A DNA stretch of 64,000 nt from Melieria omissa (lineage: Eukaryota; Arthropoda; Insecta; Diptera; Ulidiidae): assembly GCA_963971225.1 (NCBI GenBank), contig OZ020267.1, forward strand, positions 123,807,891 to 123,871,890. Direction: 5' to 3'. Numbering within the stretch: position 1 is the first letter of the stretch; each line of letters opens with the position of its first letter. The position numbers and the translations under genes were made by a program. Below, piece by piece: positions 32,846-43,085 of the stretch. The notes beneath the pieces are model-generated. The model saw only the letters and a list, made by a program, of their open reading frames with translations. It did no database searches and had not been told where the DNA came from.

Positions 32846-34802
32846 GTGTTACTTTGCAGGCAATAAACCCAGTATTACTCTCATTTTGTCTTAAGTTAGT
32901 TTCGCTTATGAAGTTTGTACGAATTTGCAGCTCATGTGTTAGCAAAGAAACTCTGAACATTGCCAACTTATCAGTAGTGCACCGTCAAACAAGCTCATCT
33001 ACATCACCTACAGTCAACTGGAATGACCCTATGTTACGCAGTTCCCAATCGGATTTAGATTGAATAGACACCGCTTAGTCTTTATCAAAAGAAAGCTAGG
33101 CTGTAGTATACTTTCTGGTGGATGCCAGTCAGTGTTGTCACTTGAAAAATTTGTTTCTGACCAAACTTTCGACCCCAACATACCAAATTAAAAAATTGCG
33201 ATATCTTAAATTTTTCAAATATTACAATTTTATTTTTTTAAGTAAATTTTGTGTACTAATGAAAAGATATTCACATCACAAAACGGACCGAAATTCGTTT
33301 AAGCGGACCAGCGGACCAAAGTCAAAAAGCTGTCCAATTTTGGTCCGAAAAGACCAAAAGCGGCAACTTTGATGCCGGTAGAGTTTAGTGGAGAGTTTTA
33401 ACATAGTTGAATGGCCACTATACCGAAGCATGCAATCTATGAAGAATCTATGAAGAAATTTAATCGCTAACTGCTTCTCCAAAATATCTAACGAAATCAT
33501 ATCGCACACTGCCTGAGCATAGTTTCGCATGTGGCAAAACTATGGCAAATTGGGCGTTAAATTAAAATTTTAGGTTTCAAAGTTGGTCTCTACTTCATAG
33601 TTTAAATTCTACGAGATATCTAATGTGTCATTCAGATTTTAAATATTTGGTTATATCCATTCAACATATTGTTATGAAAATCCAAGTTCGTTTTGGATTG
33701 TGCTTGAAAATAAAACCACTTCAATTATTCAGCGCAAACGCAGTCAGAAACCAACAATCGTTTTATTTACCAATTTACACTTGTTACTACTTTACTTTAC
33801 TACTCTACTTTACTACTTTACTTTCACTACTATTATTGCATGTTTCCCCTTTGCTTGCTCCAGTTTCTATCTCGATCGTTCTGGCACAACCTGTTGTCGC
33901 CGTGAACCGTCCTTGCCATATCGACATTATAGCATGCCGGCCGTACTTCAAGTATGCTTGGAAAAACATTCATACACAGCACAGAGTGCCTCATCGTTTC
34001 AATATTTTTCATTCTGCAAACATTTTCATAAAATCGTTTCCCACCCACATATGTAAAACTTATGAAAATTACTCATAAAGCAATTCCTAAAAAAAATCAT
34101 AAAAATTTTCAATATAAATTTCTGAATATTAAAAACAGCTCATACTCAACATCGTAATGCAAATTAATTTCATTACGAGTTAATTAGCTTTCCATCAATC
34201 AGCCACAGACATTTCGCCACATTCGCCGAAATTAATAATCCCAGACTAAGCGTTCTTCGAATCCAGCCAGCAATGCTGCATTCGCTAACAAAGCGAAAGC
34301 GAGTTAAATTAAAATTTTCGTAGCACACGAGAAAGCAATAATGTTTTTGAGTGCTTAAAGCGTGTTGCTGCACTTAAATGCGCAAACTTTACACTCCTAA
34401 AACTATGCTTAAAAACTATTCACTGCGCGAGTTTCGAGGGAGACGCGCACACAATAATAAATTTGCATCGCTTAAGCGAAGACCGCAAAACTTTGGCCAG
34501 CAACGAAATGCTCACCGGGACGCCAACGCCAACGCACGCGTGCACGCAGCGCGAACCATAGATGAGCGGCGCGCGAGGGCCGGCGAGTGTATTAAAAGTT
34601 CGCCCTACAGCGAGTTGCCGCATTCTGCGTTCGTTTGGCGCTCGGTGGCAAACTATTTGGGTAAATAGCGGCGTGGCTGCTGCACATTGCGGCAGCCGCA
34701 ATTGCCAATTCAATTCGGCCATTCAGCAATGCAGCCAAACTAATTTCCACCGTTGAATTTGCGCTCATGTTCATGTCTTGTTGGTCTGTTTGCGTTTTGC
34801 AG
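32846..34802 (+). other. dpr intron with possible LTR-like stretch near 33700-33960
   Basis: Around 33700-33960 the composition (CTTTACTACTTTACTTTC runs followed by a GC-richer part) resembles a degenerate retroelement LTR, but no boundaries can be defined. From about 34440 to 34800 the sequence is GC-rich. It ends with GCGTTTTGCAG, the acceptor of the next exon. Confidence 0.35.
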
Positions 34803-34935
34803 GTGGTGCGCACGGCCGACTCCAAGGACTGGACGCTGCACGTGAGGTACGCGCAGCCGCGCGACAGCGGCATCTACGAGTGCCAGGTGAACACGGAGCC
34901 AAAGATTTCCATGGCATTTCGCCTGAACGTCATAG
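34803..34935 (+). CDS. dpr: dpr-family gene, exon completing Ig domain 1
   Basis: A 133-nt exon between GCGTTTTGCAG and GTGAGTACG. It encodes VVRTADSKDWTLHVRYAQPR and then DSGIYECQVNTEPKISMAFR ending LNVI plus one base, so the next exon is entered in phase 1. DSGIYEC holds the F-strand cysteine that pairs with the Cys of the first exon. The NTEPK block is a Dpr signature. It follows the preceding exon in frame (ERFK|VVRT). The second Ig domain and C-terminal anchor should lie downstream, but I could not find them before 64000. Confidence 0.95.
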
Positions 34936-35489
34936 GTGAGTACGAACCAGTCGACAGCACGAAATTGCAAATGTAAATGAAAACGAAAATCGCTGCCCAC
35001 TGTGGTCTTTTTCTGCTTAGATGATATTTGAAAATTGAAACTGACAACAACAACAAATGGCAGCGAGTCACGGCGAACTCTGTTAACTCAAGTGTGCTGT
35101 TGTTCGGTAATCGGCAGCGGGCCAAGCAGTCGAGCGCAGTGCAGCGTGGGCCAAAGTTTGCTTTCGCACACGATTTGCTTGCGTTCAACTTTGAATTTAA
35201 ATTTAAATTCAAATGGAAATTAAAATTCCGAGCCCGCATGTGCCGGTGCGCGAAATAGACACCGAAACGAGCACGAACAATCGCACACACACACACACCC
35301 ACACACACACACACTGAGGACCAGCGCTGGCAATAGCGACAGACGCCCTAGTACGGCGACCAACAGACGGGACATAGTGCCAACCGGGTGGGGTGGTTGA
35401 AGAATCGAACAGGGCGGTACTTAGCTGACAGGCAGTTGGGAGGCAAGCATGTGCAGCTTGAGACAAACCGCACAAGAACAGTTACAAAC
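34936..35489 (+). other. dpr intron after the third exon, with CA microsatellite
   Basis: A long CA run (35283-35313, with CCC interruption) is followed immediately by sequence that leads into the LINE 3' end at 35490. 35314-35489 may be more of that LINE but shows no clear homology. Confidence 0.45.
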
Positions 35490-35635
35490 GATGAGCCTAG
35501 CGCTCAAATCCGCCCTCCGACGAAAAACTTGACGGTAGTGTCCGGAGGGGTAACCGGTACATGACGTGAGGAGGTTTAGTGTGTTAAAGTCTCACACTGA
35601 CGGGATTAGGCTTTCGATGCTTCCTCCTCGTTAAA

Positions 35636-35668
<33 letters not shown>
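35490..35668 (+). mobile_element. Severely 5'-truncated R1-type LINE, 3' UTR and poly-A only
   Basis: The block shares with the 3' UTR at 25410-25555 the order CGACGAAA..CTT, CGGTAGTGTCCGG / CGGTAGTTCCGGG, GTTAAAGTCTC.CACTGAC, CTTT(C/T)GATGCTT and CTCCTCGTTAAA. It ends in TAAATA plus about 28 A. It is a different family member, since identity is only partial. A CA microsatellite at 35283-35313 lies upstream and a TATATACACA stretch follows the tail, as expected for elements that target CA repeats. The 5' limit is uncertain (35314-35490). Confidence 0.78.
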
Positions 35669-35669
<1 letters not shown>

Positions 35670-36445
35670 ATATATATATACACAGACAATTGCGTGCACG
35701 TGTCTAGCTGCAGTTGCACTTTGGCCCACTTTCAGTTGAATGCAACTTGGCCGCAGGCGCTCATGTCAACGACGCCGATGTCAGCGACACGACGTGACAT
35801 GACCGCTTCAGCGACAGCAAAATGTCGCGCTGCATTCTCTGCATTTTTGCACTTTCTGCACGTTGCCACATTTTTGGTTTTCCCATTTATCGGCCGACAC
35901 ACATTTTGCGCGTTTCAGCCTTTGATTGATTTCTTACAGCGCAGTACAACTAACTGTTTCTCGAGATTCGTTTTAAGTGCTATTTCGCGAAAATAAACTC
36001 CGCTGAAAATATGTAATCTAATTTCCTTCCTTCTTGTATGAAGATCCCTTTTTGAGACATTAATATGCTTCTGTCTGACTTTTTCCTATTTGGTTCAACA
36101 TTGGTGCTTCTTGAACCATTAAAGTCGACGAATAGGTGCCGCAGTACCAGTTTTTGAATTAATCAAGAAGTTTGCGGAGGTAAAACTGGCCACCGGGGGT
36201 ATAAGCAAAGAGTTCTATGGAATATTGAACCAAATAAAATTTTGTTTATGAGGGACAAAAATAAAAAAATTTATATTCTAAATGTAGAAAAATGGGTTTG
36301 TATTAAAAGTAAAGTAAAGTAAAACCTGAATGTAAATATTCAAATGTAAAAACATAAACAAAAAAATTTGTTGCATTATTAATTTATTTAATGAAAGTTT
36401 ACGGCCTCTAATTGAGTAATTTGCAAAGCAACTCTATGTTTAGTA
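35669..36445. other. No recognised feature
   Basis: Presumed intron; only short frames. Confidence 0.4.
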
Positions 36446-36617
36446 TCAGGTGTACAACTTTGCTTCTGCCGTTTTCCGATAGGTGGCTGTACCGGCTGAG
36501 GCTGGTTGAAATACATAGATGGTAATGCCTTTAAAGTGAGTGTGGACAGTGCCTAACGAATTGTCATCGCCGTTTCAGTGACAGTTGTTCTTGTTTTCGT
36601 ATTATTCACGCTCGAAA

Positions 36618-37111
36618 ATGTCCGTTTATGTGCCCAATTCTCGCCATTTGCGGGAAGTTTTACTTTTCTGTTACAATTCGAAAAAAAATGCAGCTGAAGC
36701 GCATCGAATGCTCTCAGAAACTTACGGTGATGCTGCTCTGAGTGAAAGAACGTGTCGGGAGTGGTTTCAACATTTTAAAAATGGTAATTTCGATGTCCAA
36801 GACAAACATGGTGGTGACCACTTTTGCGGCCTCACGTCGCAAAAGTGGTCAAAAAGTACCTGGAAACGCTGAAATGGGAAGTCTTGCCCCACCCGCCGTA
36901 TTCCCCAGATGTCGCCCCTTCTGACTTCCACCTATTCCGTTCGATGGCACACGGCCTGGCAGATCAACATTTTCAATCCTTCGAAGAATTGGAAAAATGG
37001 ATTGCTTCATGGATAGCGTCAAAAGAGGACTCCTTTTTTCGAGCCGGGATCCGAAAATTGCCGAAAAGATGGGAGAAAGTTGTCGCTAGCGACGGACAAT
37101 ACTTTGAATAA
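36618..37111 (+). pseudogene. Mariner transposase, deleted and frame-shifted (copy A)
   Basis: From ATG 36618 the frame reads MSVYVPNSRHLREVLLFCYN, then NAAEAHRMLSETYGDAAL and SERTCREWFQHFKNGNFDVQ up to DKHGG: the N-terminal helix-turn-helix region. The reading then breaks at a deletion near 36815. It resumes in another frame at RPHVAKVVKKYLETLKWEVL and PHPPYSPDVAPSDFHLF, which contains the third catalytic Asp of the DD34D triad, and runs to ASDGQYFE and a stop at about 37109-37111. The first two catalytic Asp motifs (TGDE, HDNA) are gone. A 14-bp inverted duplication sits at the break. Confidence 0.9.
36815..36851 (+). repeat. Foldback hairpin at the deletion junction of mariner copy A
   Basis: The arms TGACCACTTTTGCG (36815-36828) and CGCAAAAGTGGTCA (36838-36851) are perfectly complementary around a 9-base loop. 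Only the right arm is present at the matching place in copy B (42362-43085), so the left arm is an inverted copy added at the deletion point, as in template switching during gap repair. Confidence 0.85.
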
Positions 37112-37187
37112 TACATCTGTAAGCACTTTTTCGCAATAAAGCTTTTAATTTTGGAAAAAAACGGCGGAAGCAAAGTTGTACACCTGA

Positions 37188-38138
37188 TAAATATTTTCTA
37201 TAAATATATTTCTTTTGCAATTCTACCAAAGTTTTCTTTCTTTTGTTTTGCTTTCTATATTTTTTGTTAACGTTATTTAAAAAAAAACAATTCGAAAGAG
37301 TAAAAATGTTGTGGTATCAAACTTTGGATAAAGTTTTAAAAAAGTTTACTCACTAATAGTCAAGAAATATGTAATAAAAGAATATGTATAACTTATCTGC
37401 ACAAACTTGCACGTTTCTAAATAAATTCAACAATTTGTGTTGCAGTAAAAAATAGAATAAAAATATTTAAAAATTAACTGTCGTGCGAAAATGGCCCGAA
37501 CGATTTTCTGTTATCTTCGTCTTAAATAAGAAGTGGGTAAGACAAACAGAATTGGAATTTATTAAGAGTTGAAAAAGGGACATGGCACTTTTTTTGCTAC
37601 TAGAAAGTAGTTCGAAAACAGTGTAGGTGTTTATAGTCCGAAACTTCCAATTAAGAGAAATCCCAATGAGCCCTTAAAGTAGACTCTCACAGCGTTGAAC
37701 AAAATTTTGTACAAACAGCACATTTTTGCTTTCACTTTGAGGTTCAATTTTTTAAAAATCAATTAACTTCCTGTTGTCTTAAGTTAAATACTGATTCTTC
37801 TCACCTCTGAGCAGTATCGTTGTGAAGAAAATGAAAGAAAGAAAACAAGTGAATAAAAACTGAGTTTAAACTTTAAAGGTGATTTTTTTTTATCACTTTC
37901 GAAATTTGTTGATATTTTGTTTTGGCAAAAATGTACATTATGCTGTAAAATTTTCAGCTGCGCATATTTGCACGAATGCAAGTTCTTGGCACTTTTCGGT
38001 GAAGACTTGAGTGCCAATTCGCGATACTTTCACCGTTTGGTTGAATGCCAATGCAATCGATCAAATAATGCTCTGCAGCTGATGAAAAATTTGTTGAAGA
38101 TATTTTGATTCGGAAAATCAATTTCGATTTCAATTATA
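37188..38138. other. No recognised feature
   Basis: AT-rich sequence between two mariner derivatives. Confidence 0.4.
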
Positions 38139-38658
38139 CGTGGGTGGTCCGATAAGTACTTCGCCTACAAAAGAAAAACGAAAATTTTGGAAAAGTGGCG
38201 ATTTTTTCCTCAACGTAGTCTCCTTTCAACTCCATACACTTGACCCAGCGATGCTCCAACTTCTTTAACCCGTCTGAAAAATACGTTTTCTGGAATCCTC
38301 CGTGGCGGCGATAACCTCCTCATTCGACTCAAATTTCTGCCCGGCGAGTGACTTTTTCAAGTTTGGAAACAAAAAGAAGTCACACGGGCCAAATCTGGAG
38401 AATACGGTGGATGGGGCAGCTGTTCGTAGACTAATGCGACCAATTTGGCGATTCACCGACCGATATTGCCCTTTTTCCATTTTTCTGAAATCCGCGGACT
38501 CGTTCGTTTTCACACGCTGTCAAAACAAAAGTACAAATCCAATATGGCTGAAATTTTGACAGTAGCCGTCTACGAGGATGTACTACACGATAGTAAATTT
38601 CTCTTACGATAGTGGCACCATTGAGCGGTGGTGCTAAGTACTTATCGGACTGCCCACG
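38139..38658 (-). mobile_element. Internally deleted mariner of another subfamily
   Basis: A 520-bp element with about 24-bp terminal inverted repeats (CGTGGGTGGTCCGATAAGTA at the left; the right-end complement is CGTGGGCAGTCCGATAAGTA) and TA on both sides (38137-38138 and 38659-38660). The minus strand carries two transposase pieces. It is about 40 percent of full length and cannot move itself. Confidence 0.9.
38265..38513 (-). pseudogene. Mariner transposase remnant with ends fused
   Basis: The minus-strand frame reads KTNESADFRKMEKGQYRSV, a mariner N-terminus, then jumps by deletion to a C-terminal piece. That piece contains PCDFFLFPNLKKSLAGQKFE and SNEEVIAATED, the segment after the third catalytic Asp. 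The DNA-binding domain and the first two catalytic Asp are missing. The motif wording differs from the copies at 36446 and 42362, so it is another mariner lineage. Confidence 0.82.
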
Positions 38659-38739
38659 TATTCGAAATAAACCCCTCTATTTGGACTTTGGACAGTACAC
38701 TTTGATTTTTTTTCGTACAGACCCAAATGTTGACTACTT

Positions 38740-39210
38740 CATTTGTATGGGAGGCGCCCTCTGGTGGTCAATTTTTTAACTTTAATTAATTTTGTATTTT
38801 TTGCAATCAGGAATGCTGACGATTGTTGAATAAATCATTCAAATCGGTTCAGTACTTTCCCAGATGGGACGTTTCCTCGGTTACTTTTCTACATTTACAA
38901 GTGTGGAGCCAGTTCCATTGAAAATTACTAGTTTTGTATGGCAGCCATCTTAAGAGTTGGATATAGCGGTAAGGTGGGTATAGGAAAAATATTCGGAAGG
39001 GAAAATAATTGGGGGTCAGTCTTACATATGGTACGTCTGGGACCAACCTAAGAGCAGCGGGAGCCCAACTTGCTAAAAACTACGATTTTGTATGGGATCC
39101 TCATTAAAGGTTGAAGATAGCGGGTAGGTATGTTCGAAAGAAATATTCAGGAAGAAAAATTAGTGGGTTCAGTCTAAGATTTTAACCCTCTAAGAGCAAC
39201 TTCTGAGCAA
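38740..39210. repeat. Imperfect tandem repeat, period about 154 bp
   Basis: A unit beginning TTTTGTATGG at 38932 is followed by TTGGATATAGCGG, GGAAAAATATTCGG and GGGTCAGTCTTA. It recurs at 39086 with TTGAAGATAGCGG, GAAATATTCAGG and GGTTCAGTCTAA. A partial third occurrence of the TTTGTATGGGAGGC block lies at 38742. No coding frame. The family is unrecognised. Confidence 0.6.
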
Positions 39211-40142
39211 ATGTGGAGCAATTTATCGAGATTTTATTTTCAATCACGTTTGAGAAAAGCGATTTTTACATATACACATATATATATATATATATACACA
39301 GATATATACACATTTATAAAAACAATGTATATTAAAATAAAAATATTTTGAATGTATGTAGCTTTTATGAACTAAGATAATATTCATTGTTAATATGAAG
39401 TTTTTGCACAGTAAGTTCTTTACTTATACAATAACTGTAGATATATCAAATATCATTTCAAATTTTATGTAAGATCACTCCGCTGTATGAACTTGCAACA
39501 TTGTGCGTCGTTTTCGGTTCGCATGTTAAGAAGTCTTCTAAGTCATAAGAACGAAGCTCATATGTTACTTTGTCTACTAAGTAGTTAACTCTTATCCGGT
39601 GATATTTTCTCTGTAAATTCTTGATTGGTTGTGTTTTCAGTTGTCTGATTTATTTACATTCGAGATGTGCACTGCAATTAATTAGAAATTCTCATCATGT
39701 TCTGGCTTAAGCAAAATTAACAATTCAACGAAGCTCATAAACTCTCCGCACTGGCTGCATATTTGTTTCGGTGTTGACTTTGTTGCGTTACAGTTAAATA
39801 TTAGCAACACATTTCCGTAATTGAAATTGCACTGACAACCCGGGGTTAAGAATTGAATTTTAATGTTTGACACTACGCCAACAGGCGCAGCGACTAAAAA
39901 AACTGTAGGTAAACTGTTGATCGACAAACAATTTCCGGCAGAGCAATGCAAAACTTCCGTACGCCAGCAGACAACCGCAACAATGAAATGAAAACCGAAG
40001 CAATGAGCCACTAGCTTTCGTACCTAACTTTATTCCATTTCTTGGCTTTTTTCCCGCAGTACCTTGAGATGCCATTTCCGCTGTATAAATCGCTTTTGTG
40101 CCGGCACTCGCCGTGGCCACCAACTACCAACAGTCACTGCTG
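39211..40142. other. Non-coding; TA microsatellite near 39268-39312
   Basis: AT-rich with a TATATATA run. A good splice-acceptor-like tract (CTTGGCTTTTTTCCCGCAG) ends at 40059, but no matching conserved exon follows. Confidence 0.35.
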
Positions 40143-40355
40143 ATGTTGTTGCTGCTGGTGTCGTTGTTATTGTTGTGCGCACAACATGCAGACAATTCAT
40201 TTTACTGCACTGCCGCTTGTCATCTAATGCACTTTGTGTGCCGAGGCGCACCGCGAAACGCACAACAGCAGCGGGAAATTGCAACAATGGCAGGAAGGGG
40301 CACTTACCGTCACACACACATACACACACACACACACACTGCGACAGACAAATAG
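40143..40355 (+). other. Signal-peptide-like small frame, uncertain
   Basis: From an ATG at 40143 the frame encodes about 70 residues. It starts MLLLLVSLLLLCAQHA, which looks like a signal peptide with a plausible cleavage site, then DNSFYCTAACHLMHFVC with three Cys, then a His-Thr repeat from a CA microsatellite. The Leu run comes from TTG/CTG repeats, which are frequent in fly non-coding DNA, and the start context is poor. I do not recognise a family and think it more likely to be chance than a gene. Confidence 0.15.
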
Positions 40356-41977
40356 CGCGCATTGGCAATTGGCGCAATTGCAAGTGGCAAGTCGGCGTCT
40401 TAGTTGGTGTTTTGTTGGTGTGCCGGTTAGTTGGTTGGTTGGTTTGGTGGCTGGCCGCGCGTGACAGTCGCTGCGACTGTCGCTTGAGTGCACGCACCAT
40501 CGCCATCGCCATCGCTGTCACCCTTAGCGCATTTCTTTGTGCTTGTGTTGCGTTTTCTCTCTGTTCTCTGTGTCTTCCTCTCGCTGGCGACACAGTTCGG
40601 GCACTGGCAGCGACAGCAGCCGGAACGGCAACCCAGTGTCGGTGACAGCCAATGTGTCGGCGACAGCAGTCTTGGAGCAGCTCCTGCTGTTGCTGCTGTT
40701 GCTGCTACTGCTGCTGGTAATGGCAGCATTAAGAAACGTTGCAATAACCATTGCAGCAACAACAGTTGCCATTGTTGCCGCGGTTGCAACTGTTGTCGCT
40801 GACGGCTGCTGCCATGGAATTTATGGTAATGATGCGAAAAATGTTTACCCGCTTACGCGTCGTCAGCCTTGTTGCGTTCGCTGTTCGTTGTTGTATTGCA
40901 TTTTTTTCGGCATTATCCTTTTTCGATGTTGCTGGCGGCCATTAAATTCACAATTTTCATGCAGGCAAATGGCTTTACTTTCTTTTTGAGGCCAGTTTTT
41001 TTGCGCATTTTAACTGTCGTTATCTGTCGCGCTGTCTGCTGGGTGACCTGCTTGTTCCACTGTTGCTTTACAACACTGAGCTTCGCTTTGTCAATGCAAC
41101 GTATTGGCACTTCCATATTGCACTGGGAGTGTTTAATAAGTAGTTTGTTGTTGGAAGTTTGTTGTTGTTGCAAAGGAAAATTAAACAAATTTAAATTAAA
41201 CAGAAATTAATAATAAAACAATAAAAAATTCACAGAGTAAAGGAAGTCATTAAATTATTATACATATAATTCATTCATTAATTAATCAAAAACAACAATA
41301 AATTATTATTAACCCTATCGACCCCGAATTTTACCCTGTGTCTCTTTATTAATTTTTGGTATTTAAATCATGAAAAAAAGTCTAAGAGGTGTGCACAGGA
41401 CATTTGAAGTCGTCACGCCTGTTTGTTAGAGTTCTAGAGCTAGTTTACTTTTGAACAATTTTAGATTAAAACGGGTTAAATAATTTTTGTATCAATATAT
41501 TTTAGTTACAGAAAAATTATTTGATATTTGTGGAAAAATACAAAATTATCTCTTTTTGATTTTAGTCTAAACCATTATTAAAGAAACAGGGTTTTGATCA
41601 AACGCACCGACTTCGACTTCAATTAGAACACAAACTTTCCCTGATATCGCTGCAAATAATTAGAAATTATTTTGGGGATAACAGTAAAATTTTTGTAATT
41701 TGCTTTGAATTCACTTCTAAAAATATTAATTTGATGGTGCCTACGTAAATTAAACCCACAAATCTTGGCGTCGGAAGGTCGAAAGTCCCTTTAGACTCCT
41801 CAGAATTCCAGAACTCGACTGAGAGAATTTAGACTTAGTTAGCTGGGAAAGTTGTATGCAGTGTAAGTTACAACTGCAGTCTCAGATAAGAAAAGATTCG
41901 TTGTGAATTCCTTCAATCGATCTCTTAATAAAGCGAAGTAGACTAAAAATTTGAAATTTAATTCTACACGTTTTGTT
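40356..41977. other. GC-richer block, then AT-rich non-coding DNA
   Basis: 40400-41000 is rich in GCAGCAACA/TTGCTGCTG triplets that open many overlapping frames on both strands without recognisable domains. From 41200 the sequence is AT-rich. A TTAA..CCC / GGG..TTAA pair (41309-41479) was considered and rejected as an element. Confidence 0.35.
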
Positions 41978-42361
41978 AGGTTGAACTAAAGTCCCAGCAC
42001 AGGACTTGCCAAAAGATACACTAAGGCCTCAAAAAGGCTTTGTTGTGATACCACAAGGAAAAAGTGATAACCTACATGGATTACTGCAAGTCGGAGGCCT
42101 ACACAAGCCACACGTTTTGTAGATAAACTCCAGCAAGTCTCTGATGTTGACTGTTTGGTGGTTGTCCAAGTTATCGAAAAACGGAACTTAGTGATTTACA
42201 TCTCCGTCTAGAGAGAGTAGGACAGTGGCACAGAATCAGAAACAGGTTCGTTACCAGGTTCTGCTACGCCTCTCAGAATCATTATTCCTCATGGTGTGAA
42301 GTTCATGCGCAAAGTTGACAATTTAAATTTTAGCAGCAACCTGTGAGTTCCTGCTGTTGTA
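41978..42361. repeat. Interspersed repeat related to 32750-32845
   Basis: Starts GTTAGGTTGAAC and includes CACTAAGGCCTC .. GGCTTTGTTGTGATACCAC, collinear with the block at 32750. It may extend with CTCCAGCAAGTCTCTGATG and GGTTCTGCTACGCCTC. It probably belongs to a LINE tail. Further decayed pieces (ACTCGGAAGAC..TAGTCCACCGTTG near 43368 and GGTTCTGCTACG near 43703) may belong to the same family. Confidence 0.45.
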
Positions 42362-43085
42362 TCAGGTGTACAACTTTGCTTCCGCCGTTTTTTTTCCAAA
42401 ATTAAAAGCTTTATTGCGAAAAAGTGTATTATTCAAAGTATTGTCCGTCGCTAGCGACAACTTTCTCCCATCTTTCCGGCAATTTTCGGATCCCGGCTCG
42501 AAAAAAGGAGTCCTCTTTTGACGCTATCCATGAAGCAATCCATTTTTCCAATTCTCCGAAGGATTGAAAATGTTGCTTTGCCAGGCCGTGTGCCATCGAA
42601 CGGAATAGGTGGAAGTCAGAAGGGGCGACATCTGGGAAATACGACGGGTGGGGCAAGACTTCCCATTTCAGCGTTTCCAGGTACTTTTTGACCACTTTTG
42701 CGACGTGAGGCCAAGCATTGTCGTGTTGGAGGATGACTTTGTCATGTCGCTCTTGATATTGTGGCCGCTGTTGAAACCACTCCCGACACGTTCTTTCACT
42801 CAGAGCAGCACCACCGTAAGTTTCTGAGAGCATTCGATGCGCTTCAGCTGCATTTTTTTCGAATTGTAACAGAAAAATAAAACTTCCCACAACTGGCGAG
42901 AATTGGGCACATAAACGGACATTTTCGAGCGTGAATAATACGAAAACAAGAACAACTGTCACTGAAACGGCGATGACAATTCGTTAGGCACTGTCCACAC
43001 TCACTTTAAAGGCATTACCATCTATGTATTTCAACCAGCCTCAGCCGGTACAGCCACCTATCGGAAAACGGCGGAAGCAAAGTTG
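42362..43085 (-). mobile_element. Internally deleted mariner, copy B, one TIR truncated
   Basis: A 724-bp inverted-orientation sibling of copy A (36446-37187), with the same end sequence TCAGGTGTACAACTTTGCTT after TA at 42360-42361. At the other end the repeat stops after GGCGGAAGCAAAGTTG and lacks the outermost nine bases (TACACCTGA), so that end is damaged and the element is probably immobile. Its internal deletion differs from copy A: it keeps the second catalytic Asp region but loses more of the N-terminal domain. Confidence 0.9.
42429..42918 (-). pseudogene. Mariner transposase, deleted (copy B)
   Basis: Minus-strand reading. The normal start MSVYVPNS is present, but an A-run has 7 A instead of the 8 in copy A, which shifts the frame. 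The conserved frame then continues NAAEAHRMLSETYGGAAL and SERTCREWFQ. A deletion joins this in frame to QRPQYQERHDKVILQHDNAW (second catalytic Asp in HDN), then HVAKVVKKYLETLKWEV, PHPSYFPDVAPSDFHLF (third Asp) and the stop after ASDGQYFE. The first catalytic Asp is missing. The long open frame here enters from out-of-frame sequence with GTG, so it is not an intact gene. Confidence 0.9.

Larger units (their letters stand above)
36446..37187 (+). mobile_element. Internally deleted mariner, copy A
   Basis: A 742-bp element with long terminal inverted repeats (TCAGGTGTACAACTTTGCTT at the left; the complement ends CACCTGA at 37187), flanked by TA at 36444-36445 and 37188-37189. It carries the two ends of a mariner transposase on the + strand. 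A sibling copy in inverted orientation lies at 42362-43085 and has a different internal deletion, so both derive from longer parents. Confidence 0.92.

Noticed and set aside
40060..40140. dpr or other exon after the acceptor-like CCCGCAG at 40059
   Set aside because: The frame from the nearby ATG stops after about 24 codons and no Ig-domain wording follows.
40030..40802. Long overlapping frames on both strands
   Set aside because: Products of GCA/CAA triplet runs open in several frames; no domain or conserved motif.
41309..41479. TTAA-CCC..GGG-TTAA segment as a third MITE family
   Set aside because: Only three terminal bases are inverted; TTAA is frequent in AT-rich DNA.
42429..42962. Intact 177-residue fused transposase
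   Set aside because: The frame starts with GTG in sequence that is out of frame in the sibling copy; the native ATG frame is broken by one missing A.
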